From Amoebophrya sp. A120 (Eukaryota > Sar > Dinophyceae > Syndiniales > Amoebophryaceae): a stretch of 64,000 nt of DNA. Under the pieces are notes generated by a model that was not told the origin of the DNA, made no database searches, and saw nothing but the letters and a program-made list of their open reading frames with translations. The translations under genes and the position numbers were made by a program. Positions 12,839 through 24,381 of this stretch are shown here, piece by piece; within the stretch, counting starts at the first letter, position 1; every line of letters starts with the position of its first letter. The stretch lies in assembly GCA_905178155.1 (NCBI GenBank), contig CAJINV010000001.1:1166606-1230605 (forward strand), written 5' to 3'.

Positions 12839-13908
12839 ATTTAAAGTGCTTGTGCTGTAGTGAAAACAGGAGCGCGAGAAGATATTTGTTGTTTTCCGTC
12901 TTGACCGAAGTTTCGTCTTTTCTTCTTTTCCCAGGCCAGTGAAAGCAAAGTTTTATACATAGGCTGAGTCGTAGCAGCTTGCGTGCGCAAGTGCGCAACA
13001 ACTGTGGTTGAACGACCATGAAATGCGGTTTTCATGCGTGTTCTGAGTAATCCCGGTTCGTAGAATGCAAGCGAGTGATCAAACATGATAATATACTTAC
13101 ACTTAGCGAATACTCTCCACATACATCAAATCCTTTTGATTTTTTGCTCGAAAAACAAAGCGTTTGACGTTTTTGAAATTGTCGGCCGTTTTCTGAATCT
13201 GAAACTTTTGAATTCTAAGTTCTTTGGAATCGGATCGTTTTTTGATCCGAAATTTTTCTATACGAAAAGAAGACTGAAGCGTAGAAAAGAGCTACTTTTT
13301 TCAGATCGTGTCAGTGCTTCAGTCGTGATCTCGAAGAAATGCGTGCTGAAGTATTGAAGAGACATGGGGCACCACTGCTGCCAAGATTTTTCGGCTCATT
13401 TTGGCTGCGTTGCACATTGGGGGGGATGAAAATATATTAGAATAGCAGCAGGGTAAAAAGCAAAATTAATAACTGAGAGTTAAGTTGTACCGCCACCACG
13501 GTAAAGGTAATGGGGTTCTTTATTTAGCCAATGAGATTAAGTCATAAGAGATAACATATCAAAGAGATAAATTATCAGACTGGTGCCTACTGCTTTCTTA
13601 TTCTTTGTTTTCATCGTGCCATCTTCTTCTGTATTTCAAACAATAAAGTGCGACCTACGTCGTGGTTGCCGTTCAGGTGTTTTTGAAAACGGTAACGGCG
13701 ACTCCGTGTTTGTCCTCACGCCCTCAATACATCATGATGATTGAATTCCTTGACCTGTGCGGCTTCATCCTTCCCCGCGGCAAGACAGTTGTAATTTGAA
13801 AGCCGCGCGTTGAGCGACGAGCTGGCGTGTGAGTTCGCAACATCGACCCGCGAGCAAGAATCCACTTTTTCCGACACGATACGAGACAGTTGCTAGTGCC
13901 TTACCAAC
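12839..13908. other. AT-rich spacer
   Basis: AT-rich, especially about 13085-13700, in contrast to the GC-rich exons. No gene or element recognised. Confidence 0.45.
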
Positions 13909-16900
13909 ATGCCCGAGCAGAACGACTTCAGCGGGCTGAAGCGGTCCGCCGCCGCGGCGGACAACGTGACCACAGAAGCGTCGGGCAGCGCGGCGGCCGC
14001 GGATGCGAAGAAGCGGCGGCTGAGCGCGGCCGCGTCTCCAGGCCTTGTTCCCGAGCCCCCGCGATTCTACCACGGAAAGGGGAGCCGGCAGGCGAAGGTA
14101 ACGGACGAAAAAACGGGGAAGCAGAACCTGGTCAAGACCGAGGGGCAGATCGCCGCGTTGCTGCAGGGCGACCGGCTCGTGCTAACGGGGTGGTTTGGAA
14201 ACGAACAGGGGCTGCCGGAAAAACGGTTCGCGGTGCATGCGAGGAAGGACCCGGCTTGTGTGAATGAGTACAAGGTCGAAGACATGGGCGATCTCACGAG
14301 CTTTTTCGAACAGAGAGCCGGTGCAGAACCGCGCCGTTTCAAGATCGTCGAGAAACACGGCCTGCAGATAAATGGCAAGGGTACGCTGCCGGCGCCGCTC
14401 GGGGACGTGCAGTTTCGGCTGCAGGCCCGGTTGAAGACGACGAAGCACGATCCAAATGCGAGTGCCCGCCGTGAGTACGCCGCGCGGGGCGAGCGGTTGC
14501 GGGCGTTCGTGAGCAAGGAAATATTGACGGCTGGCGACAGGAGCGCGGCGACCGGGAAAGCGGCGCGCGCCTTGCTGAACGTCGCGAATCAGGTGCGCAC
14601 GATCTTACCGAGGGAGAGCTCGGCTTCGGGGATGGTCCCGCATACAGCCACATTCCCGGCGCAAGCAGGGGCTGTGCCGACCACGAACAGCAGCAGCAGC
14701 TCCTCGTCTTCATCGAGTTCGTCTAGTAACAGCGCAAACCACGCCGCAGGAGGAGTACTTCGAGCGGCACAGCCCAAGAGCAGCAGTTGTGTCGCCCCAC
14801 CTGCAACTCCACTTCTACCCGAACAAGCCGTAGAGGCAGAGCGACGGATTTGCGTCATCGGAGCGACGGGAACAGGCAAGTCGAGTTTAGTCAACGCACT
14901 CCTGTGCGAGCAGCTAGCAGTGAGCGCCGGCACAGGCGCGGCCGTGACATCCGTGCCTACCGAGTTTTTCTACAAGGCACGCAACGCGAACAAGGCACTC
15001 AACCAGCGGGAGTTCAACGGCGGGCGTGACGTGCTCGGCGCACTAATTTACGAGCGGGGCGCCCTGCCGGTAGACGAGCGCCCGGCACCTTGCTTCGAGG
15101 TGAGCCTGAAGTTCTTAGATTTCCGGCAGACTGCGGCACTCGTGGAGAACGCGATCGACGAGCTTTTTGAGTGGAACGTGACCAAAACGGAGAAAGACCG
15201 CGAACACATGCCGGTGATGCGTCTGCTTTTTGGGCCGAGATTTAAGGACCAGTGCGAGTGGGCACGGAACGTCGACGAAAGCAGCAGAGACGATGCCGTA
15301 GAACGGCGACGACGGGCTCTGCAAGACTTGGCGAAACAGGAATTGATGAGGTGCGTAGCGGAAACACGCGCTCAACAGCGGCGTGAGGAGCAGCAGCGGA
15401 TGCAGTTGCAGGGACGCAGCGGCGTCCTCCCACCCCCACCATCCAATTTTGGACCTCTTGCTACAGTACTGCAACTTGCCAAGAGCCCGCCACCAGCTGC
15501 AGCATCCCTCATCGGCACGGTGCTCACCAGCAGTGTCTACTGCCTCGACACGCTGCGGCGTCTGCAGGACAAGTACTGGCGCATTTTGGAGAATGTTGCC
15601 ATCGGGGGGGAGTTTCCGCTGCTGGACCTGCCGGGCTGCAAGCTCCGGCTTGTGGACGTCCCAGGGTTCGGAGACGAGAACGGGCTACGCGAGCGGATTG
15701 CGGAGAAATACCTTCACAAAGCGGACAAGATCATCATCTGCGCCGGGTCGGCGCGCGCGGGGAGCGACAGGCAAACGAAGGAATATCTCCAGAAGGTACT
15801 TTTGTAAAGGCAAAGCTGTATTCTGAGAGGCCGTTTTCTTCCTTGTGAACGGCGAAGATAGCCTGCCAGTGCTCTATAGATGAGGGGCTAGGTGTCGTGT
15901 TTGCGCTGGCGCTCGAAGCCGATCGGGTCATTTGTTTATACGTTTTTCATGATTCTGTGATCAAAGTTTCACTGTGCATGTGCAAGACATTGGCACAGAA
16001 GGATTCGATGATGATTTGCGCCATTTTCGCAGCGTCGATTTATGTTTTGCTCCAAGTCCAAATCCACTTACCATTAAAACAACCACCAGGACGCCGTGCA
16101 GCACCTGCAGATGAAGAACGTGGGGCGCAGCACGACGATTTTCGTGGCCACCAAGAGCGACCAGGTTCCCGAGAACGAGCTTCAGGAGTTGGACGACCTT
16201 GAGGACGACGTGAGCCTCCTGCGGGGCCTTTACCGCGACAGCGTTGCGAAGAACGTGCGCCGCATATCAAAAGGAAAAATCCCCCCTCCCCATATCAAAA
16301 CGGAAATCTGTGATGCAGATTTGTTGTCACAAATCAGCTTTGTCATGCTACACGGGAAAAGATGCGGACTGTAGTGCTGGGTGGCGTGGGGAAGCCTTGC
16401 ATCTTCAGCATGATAGGAGGCATCTGAGAGTGGGAAACAGCATGATAAATTGCCTGTAAACGAGGCCACGGCTGCGGCTCTTGGCCTTCTAGCATGACAA
16501 GTCGATTTGTGACCTCAAATACAGCATCACAAATTTCGTTTTCGATATGGGGAGGGGGGATTTTTCCTTTCGATACCGCATGCTGACGGACTTCAAATAC
16601 GGAACGGACATTATCAAATGTAAAAATGTCTGGGTCTGGAAGAATGCAACTTGTAATGCGTATTTCAGAACACAGAAAAGTCTCTCATGCATACGTAGCA
16701 AAAGCTCCCACTTTTTGTCAGCGAAATAGGGGACTTGTCATGCGGATTCGGCATTGCGGAAGGTTCTCGAAACCTGTGATGCTAGAGCTTCCATGCCAGA
16801 CCTTCTGTGTCATGCAAAAACAGCATGACTCTTCCAGACCCAGACATTTTTACAATCCATAGACATCCCCGTCCACGTGATAAGTTCCGAAAAGTACGCC

Positions 16901-18727
16901 GCTTTGGCGGACCTGTCCACCAACAGCAAGGAGGGCTTCACCTTCGCCGACACGGGGGTCCCGACGTTGTCGACCTCGGTGTTCAACGAGCTCTGGCAGG
17001 ACGTCAACACGCCGACGCACCAGCGGCTGCGCGAGCTCTTCCTCTACTGCCAGGAGCGGATTGTCGCACTGGAGAAGGGGGGGCCGAGCAGCGACGGCGA
17101 CGCGGTGTCGGATGCGAGCGACTTGGCGGATGCCGTGCGGCAGGTGTACGAGGACGTAGCGGCGAAGATCCGGAAGAACGACCTGCGGCTGATGGACGTG
17201 CTGAAGGATCTGGAAAGGGAAATCCTCGGGCTGCAGGAGTGGATGAAGAAAGCCGCCGCCGCGGCGGACCGCGCGGCGCCGGGGTGCGTCGCGGAGTGGG
17301 GGCGGCTGCACTGGGGCACCTACGCCGCCACCCTGCGGAAGGGCGGGGAACACAGCGGCAAGACCACGTGCGACTTCCACTCGGACTTGTTTCGCCAGTT
17401 CCGGGACACGCTGCAAGACGAAGGGTGGTCGGAGTTCTTCGGGAAGTGGCAGGCACAGTATGAGAGTGCACAACTCCCCCTCGTGGTTCCCCTCATTTGT
17501 AATGCAAAAATGCCAAAATAACCTGCCTGAGCCTTTTGGCTGTACTTGCATGACAAGTTCTGGAAGTAGCGCAAACTGCACTGTACTCCGTGCGTGGATT
17601 TGTGATGCAGAGACTGCATTTTTGTTGAGGAGGTTTCTGTTGCTAGAAATGCACTCCAAATGAGGGGGAGGGGGAGTTGTGCACTCTCATACGCAGCTGC
17701 AGAAGTTTGACCAGATCTGCAAGGAGATTTGGGACGTGATAACGGAAGAGATCATCAAGCACGTGCGGGCTGAGGAGAGCCCGGTTTCCTCGCTAACTAC
17801 AGAGGAGCAGCGGACCAGCATTGCCGCGGAGATCGGGAAGCGGGGGCGGGCCGTGGATGTGCGCACGGTGCTGACGCCGATGCTGGATCCGCTGCGGCGG
17901 AAGATCGAGGCCGTGCAGGACGAGCTAGACGGGCCGAAGGAGAACCTGAAGGACCGTTATTCCAGCGAGTACAGCACGATCGGACACGGCGAGTCCGGCA
18001 CCGGCAGCCACGCCCGGCGGAAAAATCGGGTGGGGACGCTCCTTAACAACGGCTGTCAAATGGAGGAAAACATTCGGGACCTGCTGCGGAGCGCGGGCAA
18101 GGCGCAGGACGACTGCGCGCGGCTGTCACCACAGGTCACGGACGTGTTGTGGGCGCAGGCGAAAAAATACCTCAGTCGGGGATCGTGGGGAGGTACTTTT
18201 TTAAGTAGGGTTAATATTTGCGGTGATTTCTATTTATGCATTTTAGATCGTCGCTGCAGGTGCGTGCTTCCGCGCGTGCCGCGTTTTGTGTTTTGCGTCA
18301 GGTTTATTTTCTTGTACGCTTCAGCAGGGTCGTCTCTGCTAAAGCATGACGAAACGATGACGATCGGACGATTCGGAACTCATTTTTACACAAAACAAAA
18401 ACTTGACTTTCAGTTGACCTGAGCCACTGCGCGATTTGCTTGGAGGGCGGGGACCGTAAGCCGTTTTCCTTGATTTTCCACTGTCAGCACGCGTTCCACA
18501 CCGAGTGCCTGAGGGAGCACATGCAGCGGAACGGCAAGACCTGTCCGACTTGTCGCGGGCCGGTGGAGGAGAACCTACTGGAAGTGGTTGCGGTGAAAGA
18601 GACGGAGGAAGATCCGGAGGTGGCAAAGCGGGCACTGCAGTTGATCCGGCAGGTTGCCGAGCAAGCGCGGAGCCTGTTAGAACAGCGCGGAATCAAGGTA
18701 ACGGATGAAGCTGCCGCATTGTCGTGA
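13909..18727 (+). CDS. SLIP-GC-like large GTPase with C-terminal RING finger
   Basis: Exons 13909-15795, 16090-18192 (cut by IE6, IE7, IE8) and 18414-18727. After a low-complexity N-terminus, the P-loop GATGTGKSS falls at about residue 317, switch G3 at VDVPGFGDENGLRERIAEKY, and the G4-like FVATKSDQ at the start of exon 2. The run DVPG, AEKYL, ADKII, GSDRQTKEYL follows the nuclear GTPase SLIP-GC branch of the dynamin superfamily. Next comes a long helical region with coiled-coil character. The last exon encodes a RING-H2-type finger: HCAICLEGG, HCQHAFHTEC, CPTCR. The joining intron closes in frame (GVDLSHCAIC), so the fusion looks genuine. Expected roles are GTP-driven scaffolding plus ubiquitin ligation; that coupling is inference. 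Confidence 0.85.
16265..16575. mobile_element. Introner element IE6 (family 3)
   Basis: Termini TATCAAAAGGAAAAATCCCC and GGATTTTTCCTTTCGATA, followed inside by CCCCATATCAAAACG and its mirror. Perfect duplication CCGCA at 16260-16264 and 16576-16580. Excision joins KNVRR to MLTDF. Confidence 0.92.
16612..16861. mobile_element. Introner element IE7 (family 1)
   Basis: Termini TATCAAATGTAAAAATGTCT and AGACATTTTTACAATCCATA. Perfect duplication GACAT at 16607-16611 and 16862-16866. Excision joins KYGTD to IPVHV. Only 36 bases separate it from IE6. The interior resembles IE49; IE16 is the same type inverted. Confidence 0.92.
17459..17691. mobile_element. Introner element IE8 (family 5)
   Basis: Termini TATGAGAGTGCACAACTCCC and GGGAGTTGTGCACTCTCATA, a near-perfect inverted repeat. 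Flanks CACAG/CGCAG differ at one base. Excision joins KWQAQ to LQKFD. Confidence 0.9.
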
Positions 18728-19282
18728 GCGTGACGGTGACGGATGCAGAAGGCCTTTAGCGGCAGTAGACTAAAGCGTTCTTGGGTGATTGAGTGATAGT
18801 CGAGCACGAGTATCTACGTATTCGGCTCTCGCAGAAAGGGACAGCAAGAAACATGATTGAGTGTAGGCTTGGCCGCCAGTTCCCCTGCGCTTTTGGCTTT
18901 GCAGTCGGGAAAGATGTCCGCGCAGGCTTATTTTTCGTGTTGAGATAATTGAAGCCATCAGCTGCGGATTGGGGTGTTCAGATATGTAAATCGGTCCGTC
19001 ATAGACAGTGCCGCAAATAGTACGGCGCATTTCATTACCGCCCTGAGTGAGCAGTTGTGCTCGTGTTTTATAGTAGTCGAGGATCGAAAAACTTTCCGGC
19101 ATTCTCAGGACGCCGAGTCTCGTTCAGTTTGCTTTTGACGAGGGAGTGCACAAAGAAACCAAGCCAAGCTTCTCTTGCGTGTCGCGTCATGTGAAATGCT
19201 CATGTGTCAAATAAAATTCAGAAGGAAATCGAAATAGTTTCGCCGGCAGGAGGCGAGTATACCCTACATACTGCATTACAAG
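18728..19282. other. Spacer
   Basis: No coding frame or element recognised. Confidence 0.4.
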
Positions 19283-22200
19283 ATGCCGCGTTGGATGGCA
19301 CATTCCCGGCGTTGTGTTTTTCTTTTCGGCGTCCTCGTCTTTGGCGGCGTGGCACGCGCAGCGGACAGCGCAACTGCAGAGCCGTCGGCTAGTTCCGCGA
19401 TGGAACAAATGTTCACGAAAATTAAACAAAGCACAGGTATCGACTATCAGTCGAACATGGAAAAGAATTTTCTCATACAGTACGACATCAAGAAGAAGGA
19501 GGCGGAAGGGGAGGTAGTTATAAATTTTGCATAGTTTAGTTTTTTGTCCCAGTCCAGTGAAGCTAAGCGTAGTGCATACCAGTGGAGCAAAATGCAGCGA
19601 AGAAGACGCTGGCGGGTTGACTGTGCTTCTGAGCGGATTGGCGCTGTACACCGGCTCGGGGAAACGCGGCAGGAGACGGATAGCACCGGGCACGGTGGCG
19701 GAGCGAACGCGCCGAAGCTGAGACTGACTGTGGCGCGCAGGCGGCGCTACGGGTGGTGGGGACGCAGGAGGAGCGGGCAAGCGGTGGCGTTGCTGTGTTT
19801 GGTCACGTCTGCGCGGTCAGAAAAAACGTCTGTTGAAGACGGTCCCGCAGGTCCGCGCCCGGTTTCCAGATCCCTGCGGGTCACCCAGCGCCATGGGAGC
19901 AGACGAGCAGACCCGAGGAGACGGGCTGCAGTACCAGGCGGCGAAGATGTTGCTCATCGTCCGCGACTATACCCGCGCGGCTCCGGAGGCGAAAATCCTC
20001 TCGCCCGCGCAGGGCAAAATCCGCAACACCAAGGAGATGAAGTGGAAGCGGGCTCCGATGCTTGGAAAGAACGCGGCAGGCGAAGCGCGAAGTACTACCG
20101 CGCCATGTGGGGGCGGACTCGCGAGCCCCGCCGCAAACTACGGCTCCCGGGGCCTCGCCACGCCAAGGAGCCTCTCGGGCGCGGGAAGCAACCCAATGAA
20201 TTAGCGTCGCCGCGATGCGGGAGGCGGCCAAGGTCTGCGACCACCCCGACAGGCACCTGGCTGAGCATTTCCTGCGTGGCATGAAGGCAGCTGGGAATCT
20301 CGGCCGCGAATGGGTGTGGCAAGTGAATCCGGTGATGGCCGAAATAGGTTGCCAGGGAGTTCAGGACCTCTGCAGACGCGGCTGACGTCACCGAGCGCGC
20401 GGAGCCGACCGGGCGGGGCCCGAAGCTTTTGTGAGGGTCGCTCGGTTGTATGGGTGACATTCATGAGCACCAAATGGCCCTACAAGACAGTGGGGCGCAG
20501 GAACTTGGTCCCGCAATCCAGCCCGTCTTCCCCGAAATAGGGAACCAGCAAAACCAGGCCGGCAGTAGATTATCGTGCGCGACATAGACAGGGCTGCGAA
20601 AGCACCGCGGAGCTGCTCGCGCTAAGTAATCGAAATGACCCCCTGGCAGGGGGCCACCTGCAACGCCGCCTGCCGGGCGGCGCAGCGGTCCAAGGAATTG
20701 GAGGCGTGCTTTTGGTACGTATAGATACTGCGGTACGCCCGCCTGCCCGGCGGATGATATTCCGCGAAAGAACCTCCTTCCCCGTCTCCTACAGTCCTGG
20801 CGCCCAGCATAGCACCAGGAGCACCACGCGGGCCCCTCGGTCCACAAATTTGTCAAGCGGCAGCTGCTCACTACGCTGCTGCCGGAGGACGTGGCACTGG
20901 ACCCCACACACACGTCGATCAGGACAAATGTGGGGAGCGCGCGCGCTTTTGGGGTTTTCGGCGAGGCCGGACCGTAGCAGGCGGGCGGCAGCGCGGCAAA
21001 GTTTGTCTTTTCCTGCATGTGAGCGTAGCCCTACTGGGCGCCTCGCCAGTGATGAAAGTAGTCTCGTGCGAATCGATTGCGAACGAGAAACGAAAGGACC
21101 CGCAAGACAGCCTGCGCGCTAGTACTTGTTTGGTTGTTCGCGCGGATTCCTGCTCTCGTTTTTGTCGCGGTGGCAAGATCTCATGATGAGAACAGACACA
21201 GATCAGCATTATTGCCCAAATTTAATCCCACATCAATAGTTGGTCGAGGACAATGTGAAGGCGGTGGCGGGGCTACTGGTAAATGGGCCAGTAAAACCAG
21301 AAGACATTGCGGCGGCGACGAAATACATGCACGCGTACTTGTTGGCTGCGACGGAAGCGGAAGAAGAAACCGACTTACCATTGGCGAGACTGAATATCCA
21401 GCGCAATTATGCCTAGGGGCTAGGGCAAAGTGCCGCGGCTGGAGCAATATCTGGCTGCCAACTGATGCAAAAGTAAGAGCTTGCGTGACCCAGCATGTTG
21501 CAATTTTTCATGAAAATAAAGTTGCGACGCATTGCGTTCTTCATGCAAACTCGCACTCGCAGGCACAGTCTTACTTAGGGCTGATCAATATGACTGCCGC
21601 AAAGAAGCTGGCGTAGAACCTGGCGAAGAAGCTGGCGTGGAAGCTGTTGGCGAGTATGTATCTGAGATTTGTTTGAGGTCCTAACGCCATAGGTATATTT
21701 GCGCAGGATACTGCATGCACTGCTCAAGGCAAAGGGGCCGGAGGAACGTCAAGGGGGCTCCGACAAGTGGGACGTGCCCGACAGCAAGGGAAATCCCGGC
21801 CGCGATGCGCTGATCTGCTTCGTCGATTGGGTGTTCGACGAGGTGAAGGCTACGGAGGCTACGGAATTCGGCGTGGATAGGGAGATTCTCAAGGAAAATG
21901 CGGAGAAAATAGCAGGAGAGGCAAAAACAGTGTTCCGTACGGGTGAGACACGGTACAACTTCGGCAACATGGTGACTCAAACATGGGCGCTCGGATATGG
22001 CTCGTCGATAAACGACGAGCTCGCTGATGCAAGGAAGTTGGTTGACAAGGTGAAATCTCAACTATTCAAAAAAAGTTCAACGCTTAGAAAAATAATTATA
22101 TCAACTATTGAAAATGAAAATAAAAACTACTTCCATCTACTAGTGAAATTCATTCAGTGGGTTTCTAGAGGAATCTGGAAGCAAGTATCAACGCCAGGTC

Positions 22201-23502
22201 GCTGCTTGCATGTGCTTCGGTCGCAGCATTCTTGCAGTGCAGACAGCGCATCCACATCCCCGGCTTTCATGCCATCAAAAATCGCACGGATTTTGTCATC
22301 CGGGATCGCAAAGATGATCCCGAACATTGAATGTTGGAAATCGTTGAGGTCCAAACGTTGGCTTTGAAACGTTGAGACTTTACCTTGACAACCTAGGCCG
22401 TCCCTCCGTGCCTCTGATCCTGATTCTGATTCTGATTCTGATTCTGATTCTTCTGCTCTCCAAGTCGCAATCGACGAGGGGTCAAGCACGTTGCAGCTGC
22501 CCGGCCGAGCTGCCGACTCAATATTCGCACAGCCACCCACCTCTTCCCGTGATCAAGCTTCACACGACGATACCACAGCCGCGACTCCTTTGACTACGCC
22601 GCATGCGACATCGACGTTGAGCGAAAATTCTCGTGGACTGCAAGGGGATGGCAGGGGCACCGTATCGGCGCAAACTGCCGATGTTTCGGCGACTCTCTGG
22701 GAAGTCGAAGTGAGTTCCGGGAAAGGTGATCAACCAGCGAAAGTGAGATCCGGTACTGTGCCGGCAAAGTCGACCGGGGAGTCCAGCGTGCTCTCATCTG
22801 CAGAACACGGCCAACCGTCAATATCGGCCACGACCTTGCATGCAGCCTCAGGGGAGAAAGCTGCGGTGCCGACTGAACAAGGGACTGCTGATGTGGCTCA
22901 GCTGCAGGTGCAGCGAGCGCAAGAAACGAGCAACGGGCAACCAGTTCATGCTCCCCAGGAAGAAAATGCTGCGTCAGGAGAAACACATGCCCGTGAATGA
23001 CATTGCCAACACAGGCAGCGGTCCGTGGCCGACTATGACGACACACGTTTTCGCACATGTCACTTCCGTGACGTCTTCGTTGGTTGACACCTACCCATTC
23101 GTTTCCGTTTTGATACTCGGCGTGTTCTGTGGATCGATGCTCTTTCTCGTTCAGTGGATTTGCTGCAACCGCGTGCAAGGCCTGGCTGCTGGTGCTGAGG
23201 CGCCTTTCTCCACGTCCGCAGCGCGTACCGGCATTTTCGAGTCGGCGAGCTGGTTCTCGTTTTGGTGGTGTCGTTGCTGCGGCCGCAAAACGACCAAGGG
23301 CGAGAAGATCACGTGTGGCGGGAAGAAGGATCGGCGGTCAGCTGCAGCCGGTGGGGACGACGATGCTGTTGCCGGAAATGACATCGAGCGCGGGCAGCGG
23401 ACCAAGTTGCGCTGCTCTGGCGAAGAAGGGCAGGCGTGGAGTGGTTACGGAACCATCGAGAACGCGGACGCGAACTGCACCACGGGCGGAGCGAAGGTCT
23501 AG
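19283..23502 (+). CDS. Putative secreted/type I membrane protein, structure unresolved or decayed
   Basis: I do not recognise the family. Exon 1 (19283-19513) encodes a signal peptide (CVFLFGVLVFGGVARAAD) and a helical stretch, ending at a GTAGTT donor. Protein-like blocks follow in changing frames: KIRNTKEMKWKR (about 20020), HLAEHFLRGMKAAG (about 20255), HKFVKRQLLTTLLPED (20843), EDIAAATKYMHAYLLAA (about 21300). Two exons fit GT-AG rules: one ending 21653 and 21707-22049 (ALICFVDWVFDEVK). From about 22390 comes a Ser/Asp/Thr-rich region beginning with DS repeats, then in another frame a membrane segment (VSVLILGVFCGSMLFLV) and a Cys/basic tail to 23502. Signal peptide, low-complexity ectodomain, membrane span and tail suggest a surface protein. 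The many frame changes mean either many tiny introns or a pseudogene. No introner element is present. Confidence 0.4.
22415..22452 (+). repeat. Hexanucleotide repeat (GATTCT)n
   Basis: Five to six copies of GATTCT, read as Asp-Ser repeats in the frame of the downstream Ser/Thr-rich segment. Confidence 0.85.
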
Positions 23503-24381
23503 TTGAGAGAAGCACTGCCTGTGCCTTCTCTGGTTCAGCTCACCGAGAGGTCAGCAGTTTCGACGGAATTATTATTTTGATGATCGCTACATCAGATTCA
23601 GACAAGTTGAATTTCAATTCGAATTGAAATCCTTTTACGATGACCCATTAAACCTAGATTGTTAAGAAGCGTTTACTAAGAATACTGTCTCCTATAATAG
23701 ATTTTTTTCATCAGTTTGTTTGCAAATCGTATCAATTGGTTTCTTAAAGAACAAGTTCAAACGCCCATCGACAGTTCGTCATGACATGCCTGGCAGAGAG
23801 TTCCAAGAACTCGTTGTAGTAAGTACTTACAATCAGGACCAGGCGTCCTCTCACTGCTAGAGGAATGTTTCCGCCAATGAATTGCACATCATATAACATG
23901 CGAAAATGCCCCTGTATACATCGAGGAAAAAACCATAATCGAAACAAGAGCATGCTTGCTGTCCTAGTCTCCTCTACGGGTACCTCTGCGCTGTTTTAGT
24001 CTGAGTGTTTGTGTTTCCGCTTTTGCACCGGAGGAGTTCGTGCACATGCCAGTCGGGGACTTCGCTAACACCATTTTTGGTACTTTTGCCTAGCACCTGA
24101 GTGAACAATAAAACGAGGGAGTCATTCGTGCGAACAGGCAGAGACCTTTGTAAAGGATCTTGATCATGCGAACGTATGTTTTCTGTATGGCACCACTGGG
24201 CGTAATCGATGAACAACACACCTGTGCTTTCTCAGGTCTCCCCTTACGTTTTCCTTTTCGATTTTCTCTCGTGGCAGAAAACACGTCTGCGCAATAGTTC
24301 TTTTGTGTACGACCTTTTCGGTAATTACTTAATTTATTTGATACGCATTATGTTGCATCAACATCTTCCAGCATAGGCACC
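23503..24381. other. Spacer
   Basis: AT-rich; no coding frame or element recognised. Confidence 0.4.

Noticed and set aside
19544-20284. 246-residue + strand open frame as an independent gene
   Set aside because: Very Arg/Gly-rich and overlapped by more protein-like blocks in other frames; treated as part of the unresolved 19283-23502 locus.
20000-21100. Decayed retroelement
   Set aside because: No reverse transcriptase, integrase or terminal repeat motif is visible; the frame-shifting blocks fit a broken or fragmented host gene as well.
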